This document shows, in pieces, positions 11,757-24,667 of a stretch of 64,000 nucleotides of DNA. The notes beneath the pieces are model-generated. The model saw nothing but the letters and a program-made list of their open reading frames with translations, was not told where the DNA came from and searched no databases. The number at the start of each line of letters is the position of its first letter. Positions within the stretch are counted from its first letter, which is position 1. The DNA is taken from positions 186,001-250,000 of the forward strand of contig JABYQU010000031.1 of NCBI GenBank assembly GCA_022264855.1. Direction: 5' to 3'. Origin of the DNA: Lenzites betulinus. Taxonomy: Eukaryota; Basidiomycota; Agaricomycetes; Polyporales; Polyporaceae. Made by a program: the position numbers and the translations under genes.

Positions 11757-13102
11757 TCATAACCCTAGTATGCCATGAACCAAATGGTCTCTCCACCCGC
11801 TACCCAATCCGTCCGTGCCCTGATCAATGTCACTACCTGACCCTTTATGTTGTATGACCACGCTGGGGACGACTGAATATGCCTTGATGCGCTTGCTCTG
11901 TACGAGCCAAGCTAGAGCCTGGTCGAGGGCCCGAGAATAGGCGAAGGGAGGGAACGAGAGATGCAGGAGCAGCCGGCGAGCGCTGGCCGGGTTGATCGCA
12001 TAGGCATGCGTGCACTTCGGCGCATACGAGGGATGGAGGACAACTTGCTTCGGATCCGCCCTTGCTTCATTTTGTCCAGGCACAGCGGGGTAGTGTGCCT
12101 CGTCAGACCAACAGTGACCTATAGGGCGGTTATTTACCGGCAACGTGGACACAAGCTGGACAACTCGCCAAGAAAGACGATGTCCCAGTCCGACGGAAGA
12201 AGACCCCAGACCGTTCGTAGCTTCTTCGATATGTCTTGCTCCATGTCTACGTCGTCTTCCAGGATCAGGACAGGATCGCGGTTGTTGACAGACGAGAGCT
12301 GAACACCGGAGGCGAAGACGCGTCGTATAGCGGTCAGATGGGAGTGCCAACATGCGATCTTCGCGGGGGTGAGTAACATGTGGGGCGACAGTGTAGAAGT
12401 GTATTCAACGCCCAGTGTATGGTCTTCCAACGCGCAGGTCAAGGCTATAGCGGATGGTCTCGCGAACGCCGCGTCGCGCGAATCCAAAGTCACAGTAGTG
12501 GGCACATCAAGTATAGAGGTAGATACAAGGGCAGGCGATGTTGCCTGAAGTGCCACAGCCACTCTGCGCTGAAAGCAAGGGAGCCCTTCGAAGAGTGACC
12601 CGACGTTAGCCCCCAGTATAGGATCGGGTGGCCACTGGAAGACGCGGGACTGAGAGTTGTCGCGAATAAGTTGTACACAACCCATAATGGTTTCAATGAC
12701 GGGTTCGTCGTGTGAGATCGCGTCGACGTAGGTGAACGGGACGCCGAGAGCTAGTCGTAAGCGTTCCATCGTCGCGCGGCGATCAAAGCGGCCAGGACGA
12801 GACACGACCAGGACCTGAGAGAAAAGCCCCAGAATTTTGTCTTCGTGTCCAGGCTGCTGATCTGCGACAACAGGAAGGTCGTCCGCGTCATACCTCAGCG
12901 CGGTATCATGGGGTGTTCCATGGTGCCAAGGCGATGCTTTCAAGGAGGTAACAAGTGATTCACTTGACAGGACGAGATGTAGAGATAGAACGACCAAGAT
13001 CGACACCGATACTACTAGAAGAGCAGAGGAGCGTCGAGAGTAGAGGTGGAGAGCGAGCGGCATGGGCGTCGAGGTCAGAGAGCGATCAAACATACTTGCC
13101 AA
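11757..13102 (-). CDS. GT25-like glycosyltransferase, type II membrane protein
   Basis: Two exons, 13102-12169 and 12118-11757, give 431 residues. A single N-terminal signal anchor (ALLVVSVSILVVLSLHLVL) suggests a Golgi lumenal enzyme. The motifs VVSRPGRFDRRATMERLRL, ACWHSHLTAIRRVF, DPVLILEDDVDMEQDI and DWDIVFLG match family-25 glycosyltransferases (LPS and collagen galactosyltransferase group), where the acidic EDDV motif binds the metal-sugar nucleotide. The second exon continues in phase with GHCWSDEAHYPAVPG and the closing segment KCTHAYAINPASARRLL. The only junction that keeps the frame uses a GC donor at 12168-12167 and an AG acceptor at 12120-12119 (50-nt intron). The acceptor substrate is unknown. 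The start lies 95 bp from the divergent UTP18 start. Confidence 0.8.
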
Positions 13103-13197
13103 ATCGAGCGACCGCGAAATTTCGGGCGCTTGCAGACCTTCGCCTCGTCCTTCGTCCCCTCAGTCCCTCACCCCTCCCTCTCCGACTGCTAGCTATC

Positions 13198-15081
13198 ATG
13201 GGAAAGCAAGCGCGCAAAAAGCAGAAGACCTCGGCCTCTGACCCGGTACCTCTTGGTGTGACCGCGGACTACGAAGACGAGACAGCCAAGGACGAAGAGG
13301 AGATCCGTCTCGAGAGCTTTCTCTTCGGAACAAGTGACCCTCAAGCTGGGCCGTCTGGCGACCATGAGCCCTTCATCGACGATGGCGAAGACTATGGCAT
13401 CTCAAGTGAATTTCAAAATGTCATGGATGAGGACGTGAGCACCCCTTGTCTTACTTGTGGCATTGCCGGAACCGACGGTCATCCCTAGCTGTTTGAACTG
13501 GACGAGCCCGCTCCCGAGTCCTCATCCCATGCAGTTGCGAAATCAATACCGCATAAATCTAGCAGCAGTCACAAAGCTTCGGCGTGGACGGACGCGGACG
13601 ATACAACCCTTGAAGTGTCACTCACAACAGACAAACGCCGCCGGAAACTGCGCGACGCCGTAGTGGAAGACTCGGTCGGCGGTCGGGACTATGAGCGCCG
13701 CTTGCGCCGTCAATACGAGAAGATAAACCCGACGCCAGAGTGGGCCACCAACGCGCGCAAACGGCTTCATACCACGGCTGGCAAACGAAGGAGGTCTGCG
13801 GGATCCTCAGGTTCTGATGAAGAGGAGGAGGAGGACCAGGACGTCGCACTTGACTCGCTACTCTCGGGCACTGGCTCCGTGCTCGCCGGTCGGAAAGCCA
13901 GGATCCTTCCTCATGGAACCCTCTCCATCGAGCGGCTACGCGACGCCAACCTTTCCGCGAAAGCGGAGGGCCAGGTAAAAGCCGTGCAATTCCACCCTTC
14001 ACCACAAGTACCTGTACTTTTGACCGCCGGTTCAGACCGACGGTTACGACTTTTCACTGTGAGCAGCTTAGTTCCTTTTGTCGTCGTCCATTTTTGACAC
14101 GCCCGCCTGCAGGTCGATGGACACACCAACCCACATCTCCAAACCATTCACATTCCCGACCTCCCCATCACCAAAGCCATGTTCCACCCCAATGGCACAT
14201 CCGTTCTCCTCACGGGCCCACGGCCCTTCTACTACACGTACGACCTCCAGACTGGCACCACGCAGCGATCACCGCGTGGGCTTTGGGGGACCACCTTCGC
14301 CAACACGCAGGCCGCTCAGGACGGCAGCATGGATATATGCGCTTTTGATAACACTGGCTCTGTGTTGGCTGTAGCCGGACGCAGAGGACTTGTCCACTTG
14401 GTTGACTGGCGAGCAGGCGGAGGCCAAGTCGTAGGCAGTCTGAAGATGAACTCCGGCGCGCGCTCACTCTGGTGGTCGGGGGAAGAGCTGCTCACCCTCG
14501 GAGAGGACTCGGAAGTATATGTCTGGGACGTAGGCCAGCGACGATGTCTTCGGCGATGGAAGGATGACGGCGGATACGGCAGTCAATTGCTGGCTGGCGA
14601 CCGGTCGGGGAAGTATCTAGCCACTGGGTACGTCCAGCCCTTTTCGCCGGGCAAAGATGGTGCTCAAGGTTCGAGATAGATCACGCATGGGGATCGTCAA
14701 TGTCTATGGCTCCGACGCTGCGTCGAGTGTTGCGGAACGACCCAAGCCGCTGAAGGCGATTGGCAACTTGACCACATCCATCACGTCATTGCGATTCAAC
14801 CACGACTCGCAGTTGCTCGCCATTGCGAGCGACGTCAAAAAGGATCAGATGCGCATGGTATGTCCCACTCTGACATGCGTCGTTTTTCGCGTACAGCCGC
14901 TGAGTGTGTTCCGCAGGTCCATCTACCGTCCCTCACTGCGTTCTCCAATTGGCCCACGTCAAGTACACCGCTCGGCCATGTTACGAGCATCGACTTCTCT
15001 GCAGGAAGTGAGTATGTGGCAGTCGGGAACAACCGGGGACGTGTCTTGTTGTACCACCTGAAGGACTTCAGTGTTCTGTAG
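13198..15081 (+). CDS. UTP18: U3 snoRNA-associated protein UTP18 (WD repeats)
   Basis: UTP18 is a nucleolar small-subunit processome protein needed for 18S rRNA maturation. The start at 13198 begins a Lys-rich tail (MGKQARKKQK) followed by acidic stretches. Later come the blocks YERRLRRQYEKINPTPEWA, LPHGTLSIERLRDAN, KAVQFHPSPQVPVLLTAGSD (first WD blade), LPITKAMFHPNGTSVLLTG, SRMGIVNVYGSDAASSV and SITSLRFNHDSQLLAIASD. The protein ends in SEYVAVGNNRGRVLLYHL. Five or six exons are evident, with introns of about 50-60 nt that fit the frame. Order and spacing of blocks match UTP18 rather than other WD proteins. The gene converges with TRS33, with only 68 bp between stop codons. Confidence 0.93.
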
Positions 15082-15149
15082 CCTTTACGGGTGGCAATCG
15101 CATATTGCGCGGATACGCCTGCCGGATATAGGATGGCAGAACAGCACCG

Positions 15150-16080
15150 TCATGTGCCCTTGGGAAGTTTCACTTGGAAAGTACCTGCCAGTCGATGAGT
15201 TGGTGTGCTATCGGCGTAAGCAGGAAACCTACACTGGGGTACATTGGTGACTTCTGGCACGACGACTGCCTGAAACCCGAGCCTCGCGAGCGCACCGCGA
15301 ATAATGCCTGCAGGCATCGCTACGTACTGGACGTGTCATGAGCCGACAGATATATAATGGGTTGAGACCATAACGCATAACGCACAATCTTGGACTTCCT
15401 AAGAGAATCCGCTCGACCTTCCCAGCCGGAAACACGGGTGAGAGGCTTGAACTGATTGTCTTGGAGAACATACACCCCCTATGAAGCTAAACTGAGTTCA
15501 CGCGTTCTTGCCAGTCCAACGCATAGCCCACGCACTCGGTGATTGGTGCGCAAGTTATCAACCTGCTTTTCCCAGCAGGCGTTCCAAAGGTCCTTGCATA
15601 TGAATTTGATAGCATCTAGGGTATCGGTAAACAGCCCACGATCATGGCAGAGCCTGTTAGAAGTGTCAGGGCGGGTCGCATGAAGGGACATTGGGAGGGC
15701 ACACACCGCTCCGCCATGTTTGCACCGACATGCATGCCGATGGCCTCGAGACGTGCACGGAGCTCTTCCTCCTCTCCTTCCTGGCCATCCTTTGACAGGG
15801 ACGACCGCGAAGCATTGCTCCCGACAGAGTCGCGCACTTTGTCCTTCTTGAGTGCAGGCGGGACCGGCGCGGGGGGTGGCATGAGGCCGGCATCGACCAT
15901 GTCCTGCTCGACCTTCTTCGCGCGGTTTGTGGCGACGGCAGAGGAGGCCCGGAGCGTGTTGACCATCTCGATCACAAAGTAGTCCATGGCGGCGCCGTCG
16001 ACATAGCGCGGCACAGGGTCCGCGACGGCGGCGAGGGAGGGCACGGTCGACATGGATGCTCTGACCGAGGGGAGGGACAT
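15150..16080 (-). CDS. TRS33: TRAPP complex subunit TRS33 (TRAPPC6)
   Basis: TRS33 is a core subunit of the TRAPP tethering complexes that activate Ypt/Rab GTPases in ER-Golgi traffic. The spliced protein reads VDGAAMDYFVIEMVNTLR, then a Ser-rich loop, ARLEAIGMHVGANMAER, and after an intron LCHDRGLFTDTLDAIKFICK and DLWNACWEKQVDNLRTNHR. Further short exons give VYVLQDNQFKPLTRVSGWEG and YVAMPAGIIRGALARLGFQ, and the end is VPEVTNVPQCTFQVKLPKGT. These are the hallmark TRAPPC6 segments. The last intron (GTAGGT ... CAG) joins VPQ-C-TFQ in phase, fixing the stop at 15150-15152. The start is the only ATG upstream of the conserved helix in frame. A 22-bp palindromic repeat lies 31 bp upstream of it. 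Confidence 0.92.
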
Positions 16081-16110
16081 GGAGATGCTACTATGGAGGG
16101 TGTAGTGCCA

Positions 16111-16207
16111 CTACAATCAAAGTGTAGAACGGCTACAATCAAAGTGTAGAACGGCTGCAATCAAAGTGTAGAAGGACTACAATCAAAGGTAGAACGACTA
16201 CAATCAA
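16111..16207. repeat. 22-bp tandem repeat with internal inverted repeat, four copies plus a partial
   Basis: Copies lie at 16111-16132, 16133-16154, 16155-16176 and 16177-16197 (one base shorter), with a partial copy from 16198. Each unit holds CTACA-ATCAAAG-TGTAG, a 5-bp inverted repeat; copies 3 and 4 have one change in an arm. A further TGTAG-TGCCA-CTACA pair straddles the left border. The array lies in the 313-bp divergent spacer between TRS33 and UBR1, within 31 bp of the TRS33 start codon. Confidence 0.9.
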
Positions 16208-16393
16208 GGCGGGCGCCTAGAGAGAATGACGTTATGCAAGGAGAGTTGCTTACCCGCTTCGTAATGTGGCCGCGCTTCGTCTCTACCCTCACCCTCTCTC
16301 CGCCGTCCGCCCGCTGCACACGATCGTCTTTCTTTTGGTCCGGACCACTGCTCTTTTGCGGGCAGAGCTGGGCGCACCGCGACGACTGCGACG

Positions 16394-19300
16394 ATGAGCG
16401 GCCTTTCCTCCTTCTTTCCCGCTAAACTCTTGGGGTCTATGCATTCCAATCCTCGCGAACGGCAGACCGACCCTCTCTCTCGCCTACGCTTCACCCTCGA
16501 GACCATGCCTGGCTCGAAGAAGTATAATTTCACCTCAACCACACGCGCAGAAATTCTTGCAGAACTTTACGACGCGTTCTGGGGCCCATATGCTCACCTC
16601 TTCCTCCCGAATTCGAACTCCAGCCTTCCGTTCCGGAACGCCGCCTTACACGAAGTGCAGGCTGCCGCAGGTCTCTCCAAGGACCCGCAAATAGTCCCAG
16701 GCAGGCCATGTGGTCATATCTTCAAGAAGGGTGAGAGTTGCTTTCGATGCAAGTACGTTTGTTTCGTTGCCCTGCCGCTCTTTCACAAGCAAGAACTCAT
16801 TGTGATCTCTAGGGACTGTGCACTCGACGACAGCTGCGTCCTGTGCTCTCGCTGCTTTGAGGCCACCGATCATACAGACCACAATGTCAGCTTCTTCATC
16901 GCCCAGCAATCGGGTGGCTGTTGTGATTGTGGGGACGTTGAAGCATGGCGTTACCCCATAGACTGCCCCTACCATCCACACTCTGCCGAAAACGCGGAGT
17001 ACATTGGTGCCTTCGAGACGAAGACGCTTCTCAACACCCCGAGGGCGCACCCTAAGGCCTTGACCGGTCAAGACGTCCCTCCCGTGAAGAATTACCCCTT
17101 CAGGGTCCATGTCCCACCCGACCTACGTGATAGCATGGGACGCACCATAGGCTATGCCATCGACTTTCTTTTGGATACCCTTGACACATCGCCAGACGAG
17201 ACATTCATGGTCACGCCTCCAACTGAAGCCGTCCTCCGGTTACAGCCAACGGGAGACCCTCTCATGCACGACCAGTTTGCAATCGTGGTCTGGAACGACG
17301 ACAAGCATTCCTTTGACGAGGTCATTGAACTGCTGCATGACATCACTAGCTGCACGCGCGAGGAGGCTGCTCACATTGCTGATCGAATAGACAAGCAGGG
17401 TCGTGAAATCATCGAGATGAGCGGTAACCTCACCCGTCTCCTCGACATGGCACGCGCGATCGCTCAAATCGACCTTGGTGTCACCGTTCGCCGCGCATAT
17501 GACACCTTTCGCGAACAGGTCTCCGCAGTTGTTATTGAATGGCTCCTGGATCTCACTCGCAGCCGCCTCAGCACCGACGCTCTGGTCCTACGAGAAGTCC
17601 TGGCGTATGAACTTCTATCTCCTCGCAAGAATGCCTCGGTGCTTCCTGCAAACGATCCTACCAGAGCTCTACCTGGTGTCAACGACCCAACTCGGCTTGA
17701 CTGGTTGTTCCTCTATCATGCTCGCCTGTGGAAAAGGCCCCGTTTGAATCTCAAGGAGATATACGCGTCTCTACTGATCGTCAGCCACGAACACAAGCTA
17801 GCAATAGGTGGGTCTCGCACTATATGACACCGCACTTCTAATCACCATCTACCAGCTTCCCATTTTGCCAGCGTATACCACCGCATCATCGACGCCTACC
17901 TTCTCACCGACCGCGAAGCAGAAACGTCTATCAAGTATTTTGCGCTGCAGTTGTTCACTGTCCCTTCCGTCTCGCTCTACATTGTCCGTCACCACAATAT
18001 CGTCTCTCGCCTCCTCTCCATCATCACCGCCTTCTTCACAAACCAGATCTCGGAGAAGCGCATCACCTTCCCTCCCAACCCCGACGCAGAAATCGACGTG
18101 GACACGTTCCCGTTCAAGTCGAAACGTTTCATGCCCGTTTTCAGCGACCTTCGCTACCTTTGCCACAATGCGCCCGTGCAAGAGTTGATCGCTCACAATC
18201 GCGAGTACATCGTGCAATTCGCGCAGACCTGCCAGATCTTCATGTGCATCAACCCGAACAAACGTGCCGCATCTAGTCACGTCGAGTACGAAACGGATGC
18301 GTGGATCAGCGTCTTCAACGTCACGCTCTCTCTCTCCCGAGTCATCAAGATCTACGGAGAAGCGTTCTCGAAGGCCACCGTTGGCGAGCTCGTTGCCGCC
18401 ATAGATACCGTCATGCACCATATTCTGAAGTGTATCGCTATTGTCGATGACCGCCGCGACCAGGCACGCTTCCCACCCGTCGCATTTCACCATGTCCTGT
18501 TCGGAGAGACAACGTACAAGATCGTAGAATTTGACGTCATGGACGGCTATATCAGCTTCCACCACTCTTTGCAATGGCTCCTCGCAGAGCTGTTCAAGCA
18601 CGTTGATACTCTCGACGAGGAGCCCTTGCGCACCGCTCATTACAGCAGTTTGAGGGACGTGTGTCTACGCCACGTCAATGAGGACGCTATGCTAACAGTC
18701 ATAGACTACCCGCTGCGAGGTAAGCGACAATGACGATATCAATACGGATTGTACTAATCATCTCAATAGTCCTCGCGATGATTGCTCAGATCCGCACAGG
18801 CCTGTGGGTCCGTAACGGGTTTGCCATCAGGGGCCAACTCCTTCACTATCGCGACTTCATGCTCCGGGAGCTCTGCTACGACCAGGATCTCTTCATTCTA
18901 CAAACCGCACTCGTCGTCCTCGACCCAAATACTGTGCTCGTGAGCATGCTCGATCGCTTCCAGTTGCCCGGGTATTTCTCTGGCGCCACCTTGCACCCAT
19001 CCTACGATACTTCTCATCTGTCCGGCATGGTCGAGGAGTTCTTCTACGTCCTCATCACCATCCTCACGGAGACTGCGAGCGCAACTAGAATGGAACTCTC
19101 GGTCGCGGTCCGCCGGGAGATCGTGCACGCTCTCGCGGTGGGGCCTTGTTCCTTCACAGACCTCGTCAAACGGGTAGCCGAGCGCATGGTCGACGACGTT
19201 TGCTTCGAGCGCGTACTTCGTGAAGTTGCTAACTTCAAGCCCCCGGAGACTATGGCGGATTTCGGAACTTACGAGCTCAAAGACGAAGCATTTGACGAGG

Positions 19301-22141
19301 TCAACCCGTTCTTTTACCACTACACGCGGAACAAGCGGGAGGAAGTCGAAATCGTCCTGCGCGCCCGCCTGAAACGGAAGCTTGGCGTACCGGATCCTGT
19401 CATTGTCCCGAAGAAGCTCAACATCACGAAGGGCCCTTTCGTGACCCTTCCTTCAGCCTTCGAATCCGAGGTTCTTGTCCAGATATTCTTCTACGGCATC
19501 TACAACATCCTTACCCTTACCGACGCTACCGATGCCGCGCCGCCCTCTGCGGAGGCCATCCTGGACCAGATCTTGCATCTCATCATGGTCGCGCTCATCG
19601 AGCGTCCTGATGTCCTTAGTGGACTGGCCGTTCACAAGGCCTTCGAGGAGGGGAAGAATCTCGTCGACATCCTTTGCGCATTCGAGTTCCACGAGAAGTA
19701 TCCTACATACAGAGCGCGCGTGAAGTGGGTCCTTGATCATATCGCCGAGCACCAGCGTGAGGAGGTGGACAAGCGACGCCGTCTCCCCAAGTCGTATGAG
19801 ATCGCAGACCCCAACGAGATGAAGAAGCGCGCGGCGAAAGCAAGACAGGAGGCGATCATGCGGCAGATGAAGGCACAGCAGGCACAGGTCGCGTTCAACT
19901 TCGAAGATATCGACGACGACGAAGACGATGACCTGACGGACACCCCAGAGGCCCCGGTCTCGTATGGGACTTGCATCGTCTGCCAAGAAGAGCTCAACGG
20001 TACGAAGTCGTTTGGCTCACTCGGTTTCATTCAGCCCAGTCGACAACTCCGAAAGCATCCCGACGGGTACCAGTCGTACACGAACGAGGCCATGGCGTGC
20101 CCGGACTCTATGGACAGGGTGTCTGCCCTTACCCAGGATACAGGTTTCCCTCCCTCGTCCGCTGAAGTGAAGAACTCCAAGAGGGTTCACACTACCAACT
20201 TCGACGCCTTCCCCTCCCAATTCACCCGCTTTGGTCTTCATGCGTCCATCTGCAGCCACATGATGCATCTCGACTGCTTCACCGTATACAGTGCGTCGAT
20301 TCGGCAACGTCACCGGAACCAAGCGACGCGTAACCATCCGGAGAGCATCCCACGGAAGGAGTACATCTGTCCTCTGTGCAAGAGTCTTGGAAACGTTATT
20401 CTACCCGTAGCTGTCGCCACTCCCCCACCCGAGCTCAACAACCTCGCGTTCCCCGACTGGGTGCGCGCAGCTGGTATCAGCATTCTCAAGTCGAAGCCCG
20501 ACCCGGTCCTGGAATCCCTTCAATTCCGCAACGGCACCGGGGAGTTCGTCTTCTGGGCCGCTCAGGACTCCGCATACCAGTCACACCTACGGATGGTCGA
20601 TCGACCCGACAGCGCCGAGTTGCACAAAATGGTCGACACAGTCATGGTAGTGGCGAAGAATATCTCCCACCAGTCGCGGCACCTACGAGAACGTACCGAG
20701 CCAGAACCGGGCGAGCGCGGTGCGGGCATGTATCTTCCCGAGGAGTTGGTCGGGTACTCCGTCTCCGCGCTGGAGGTTGCACTGCGAGGACAAGGCACCC
20801 CCGGAAAGACGGTGGCGGATATGATCACTGACCCTCAGTACCGCATGATCCGCGGACTACTCACCTGCCTCACGAAGCTAGTCTCCATCAGCTTCAAGCA
20901 GAGGGCTGACGAAGGTCGCGAGGCTGTCCGACAAGCCATCATCAAACGGCTGCTACCGGAATGGAGCCGAACCTCCTTCACATCGTTCTCACATCCTCTC
21001 CTACTCCGGGAGCCATTCGCACTTCTGGTCGAGACCGCAGCGGTGGCGCCGGACATGCTCAAGCACATCCTCATCTTGACGTACTATGCCCACCTCGCCC
21101 GCGCCGTCATTGGGCTCGTTTACATCCTCAACAAGAGCAGGAGTAGCGCGACGCCTGCACTCACCACCCGCAAATACGAGGATCTCTTCGGCGACACCCG
21201 AATGTTTTTCATGTCCGTTGTCCGCCACTCGCCCATATTCGAACAGGCAGCCGAGGGCGTACTGCTATCATTCGGAGAGGCGCGTATCGAGCAGCTGCTC
21301 TACTCCTTCACTCTTCCGTTCCTCCGACGTGCGTTGATACTCTGCCGTGCCACCTACCCTAACGCATTCGCCACGCCGCCTGATCTGGATGAGTCTCTCT
21401 GCGAGTACCGGCGACTCATCAAGATCTTGGACATTCCGCCGTTGGCACAGCTTCCTACCCAGGATACCATCCAGAACGCGCTCTCGGGGTGGTGCGCCCA
21501 CTATGGCCACTCCCACGCGGCGTCCCAGCTCAACTGCGGCGTCATGCTGGAGTATTCGTCCATCTATCGCCTCGCACGGCTGCCGCTGGTGCTCGACCAC
21601 CTGTACCTCGACCAAGACAAGACCATGACCTGTGCACGGTGCAATACCGTCCCTCTTGACGCCGCGGTGTGCCTCTTCTGTGGCACGACCGTCTGTTTCC
21701 AAAGTCACTGCTGCATGGACTTCGCCAACCAATCGCGTGGGGAATGCAACGTACACACGCGAGAGTATGTTTATCGGTCCATTATTATAACTGCTCAATC
21801 TAACCGTTTCCTTTAGCTGTTCTGGGCCCATCGGCCTATACTTCCTCGTGAAGCGGTGTTCCCTCCTCTTCCTCTACGCAAACAATGGCGCATTCGGCCA
21901 ATCGCCATACCTTGATGTACATGGCGAAGTGGACGTATCGATGAGGTATGCCTAAACCCCCTCGCATGTACTGTATATTTGCCCATACTGATATTACTGC
22001 GGCAGACGAGGCCGGAGACAATACCTACATCGCGCACGGTGGGAAGACGTGCACAAGACATGGCTCAACCACGGCATACCCACACTCATCGCGAGGCGAC
22101 TCGAGGGAACAGTAGACAGCGGGGGGTGGGAGACGCTCTGA
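16394..22141 (+). CDS. UBR1: E3 ubiquitin ligase UBR1 (N-recognin)
   Basis: UBR1 recognises destabilising N-termini (N-degron pathway) and ubiquitylates the substrate with an E2 of the RAD6 type. Six exons (16394-16752, 16813-17807, 17856-18719, 18770-21764, 21817-21945, 22006-22141) join in phase to 1825 residues, close to yeast Ubr1. A UBR box appears near residues 105-175 (CGHIFKKGESCFRCK, DCALDDSCVLCSRCF, SGGCCDCGDVEAW). A ClpS-like domain follows (QFAIVVWNDDKHSFDEVIEL), which in the family binds bulky hydrophobic N-termini. The long central exon contains a RING/H2-type finger (GTCIVCQEELNG, HASICSHMMHLDCF, YICPLCKSLGNVILPV). The C-terminal Cys-rich block (MTCARCNTVPLDAAVCLFCG) and GRRQYLHRARWEDVHKTW are the usual end of UBR1 proteins. 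Its 3' end converges with the glutamyl-tRNA synthetase gene. Confidence 0.95.
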
Positions 22142-22304
22142 CGAAACGATCGCAATTGTACACCATCGCCACATCCATACCATGAATCAGCCAACTAGAA
22201 CGCAAGCTGTACATTAGTCTGTATAAATATGGCTTCGCTATCGCGACCTGGATGGCTTGATGAGCTCGCCCGCATGTTGAACCGACCTGGTGATCGTCCA
22301 CGTA

Positions 22305-24542
<2,238 letters not shown>

Positions 24543-24667
24543 TCAATGACCGCTTTATGGGCGTCTATAAGCGGCGGCCCGGGCGCCCGGCTGGGCGCGA
24601 ACGTTGGTGGCGACTGCCTGCGGCGTTCTGCTCACCGTCACCAACACTCCGCTCAACCACAAGGACG

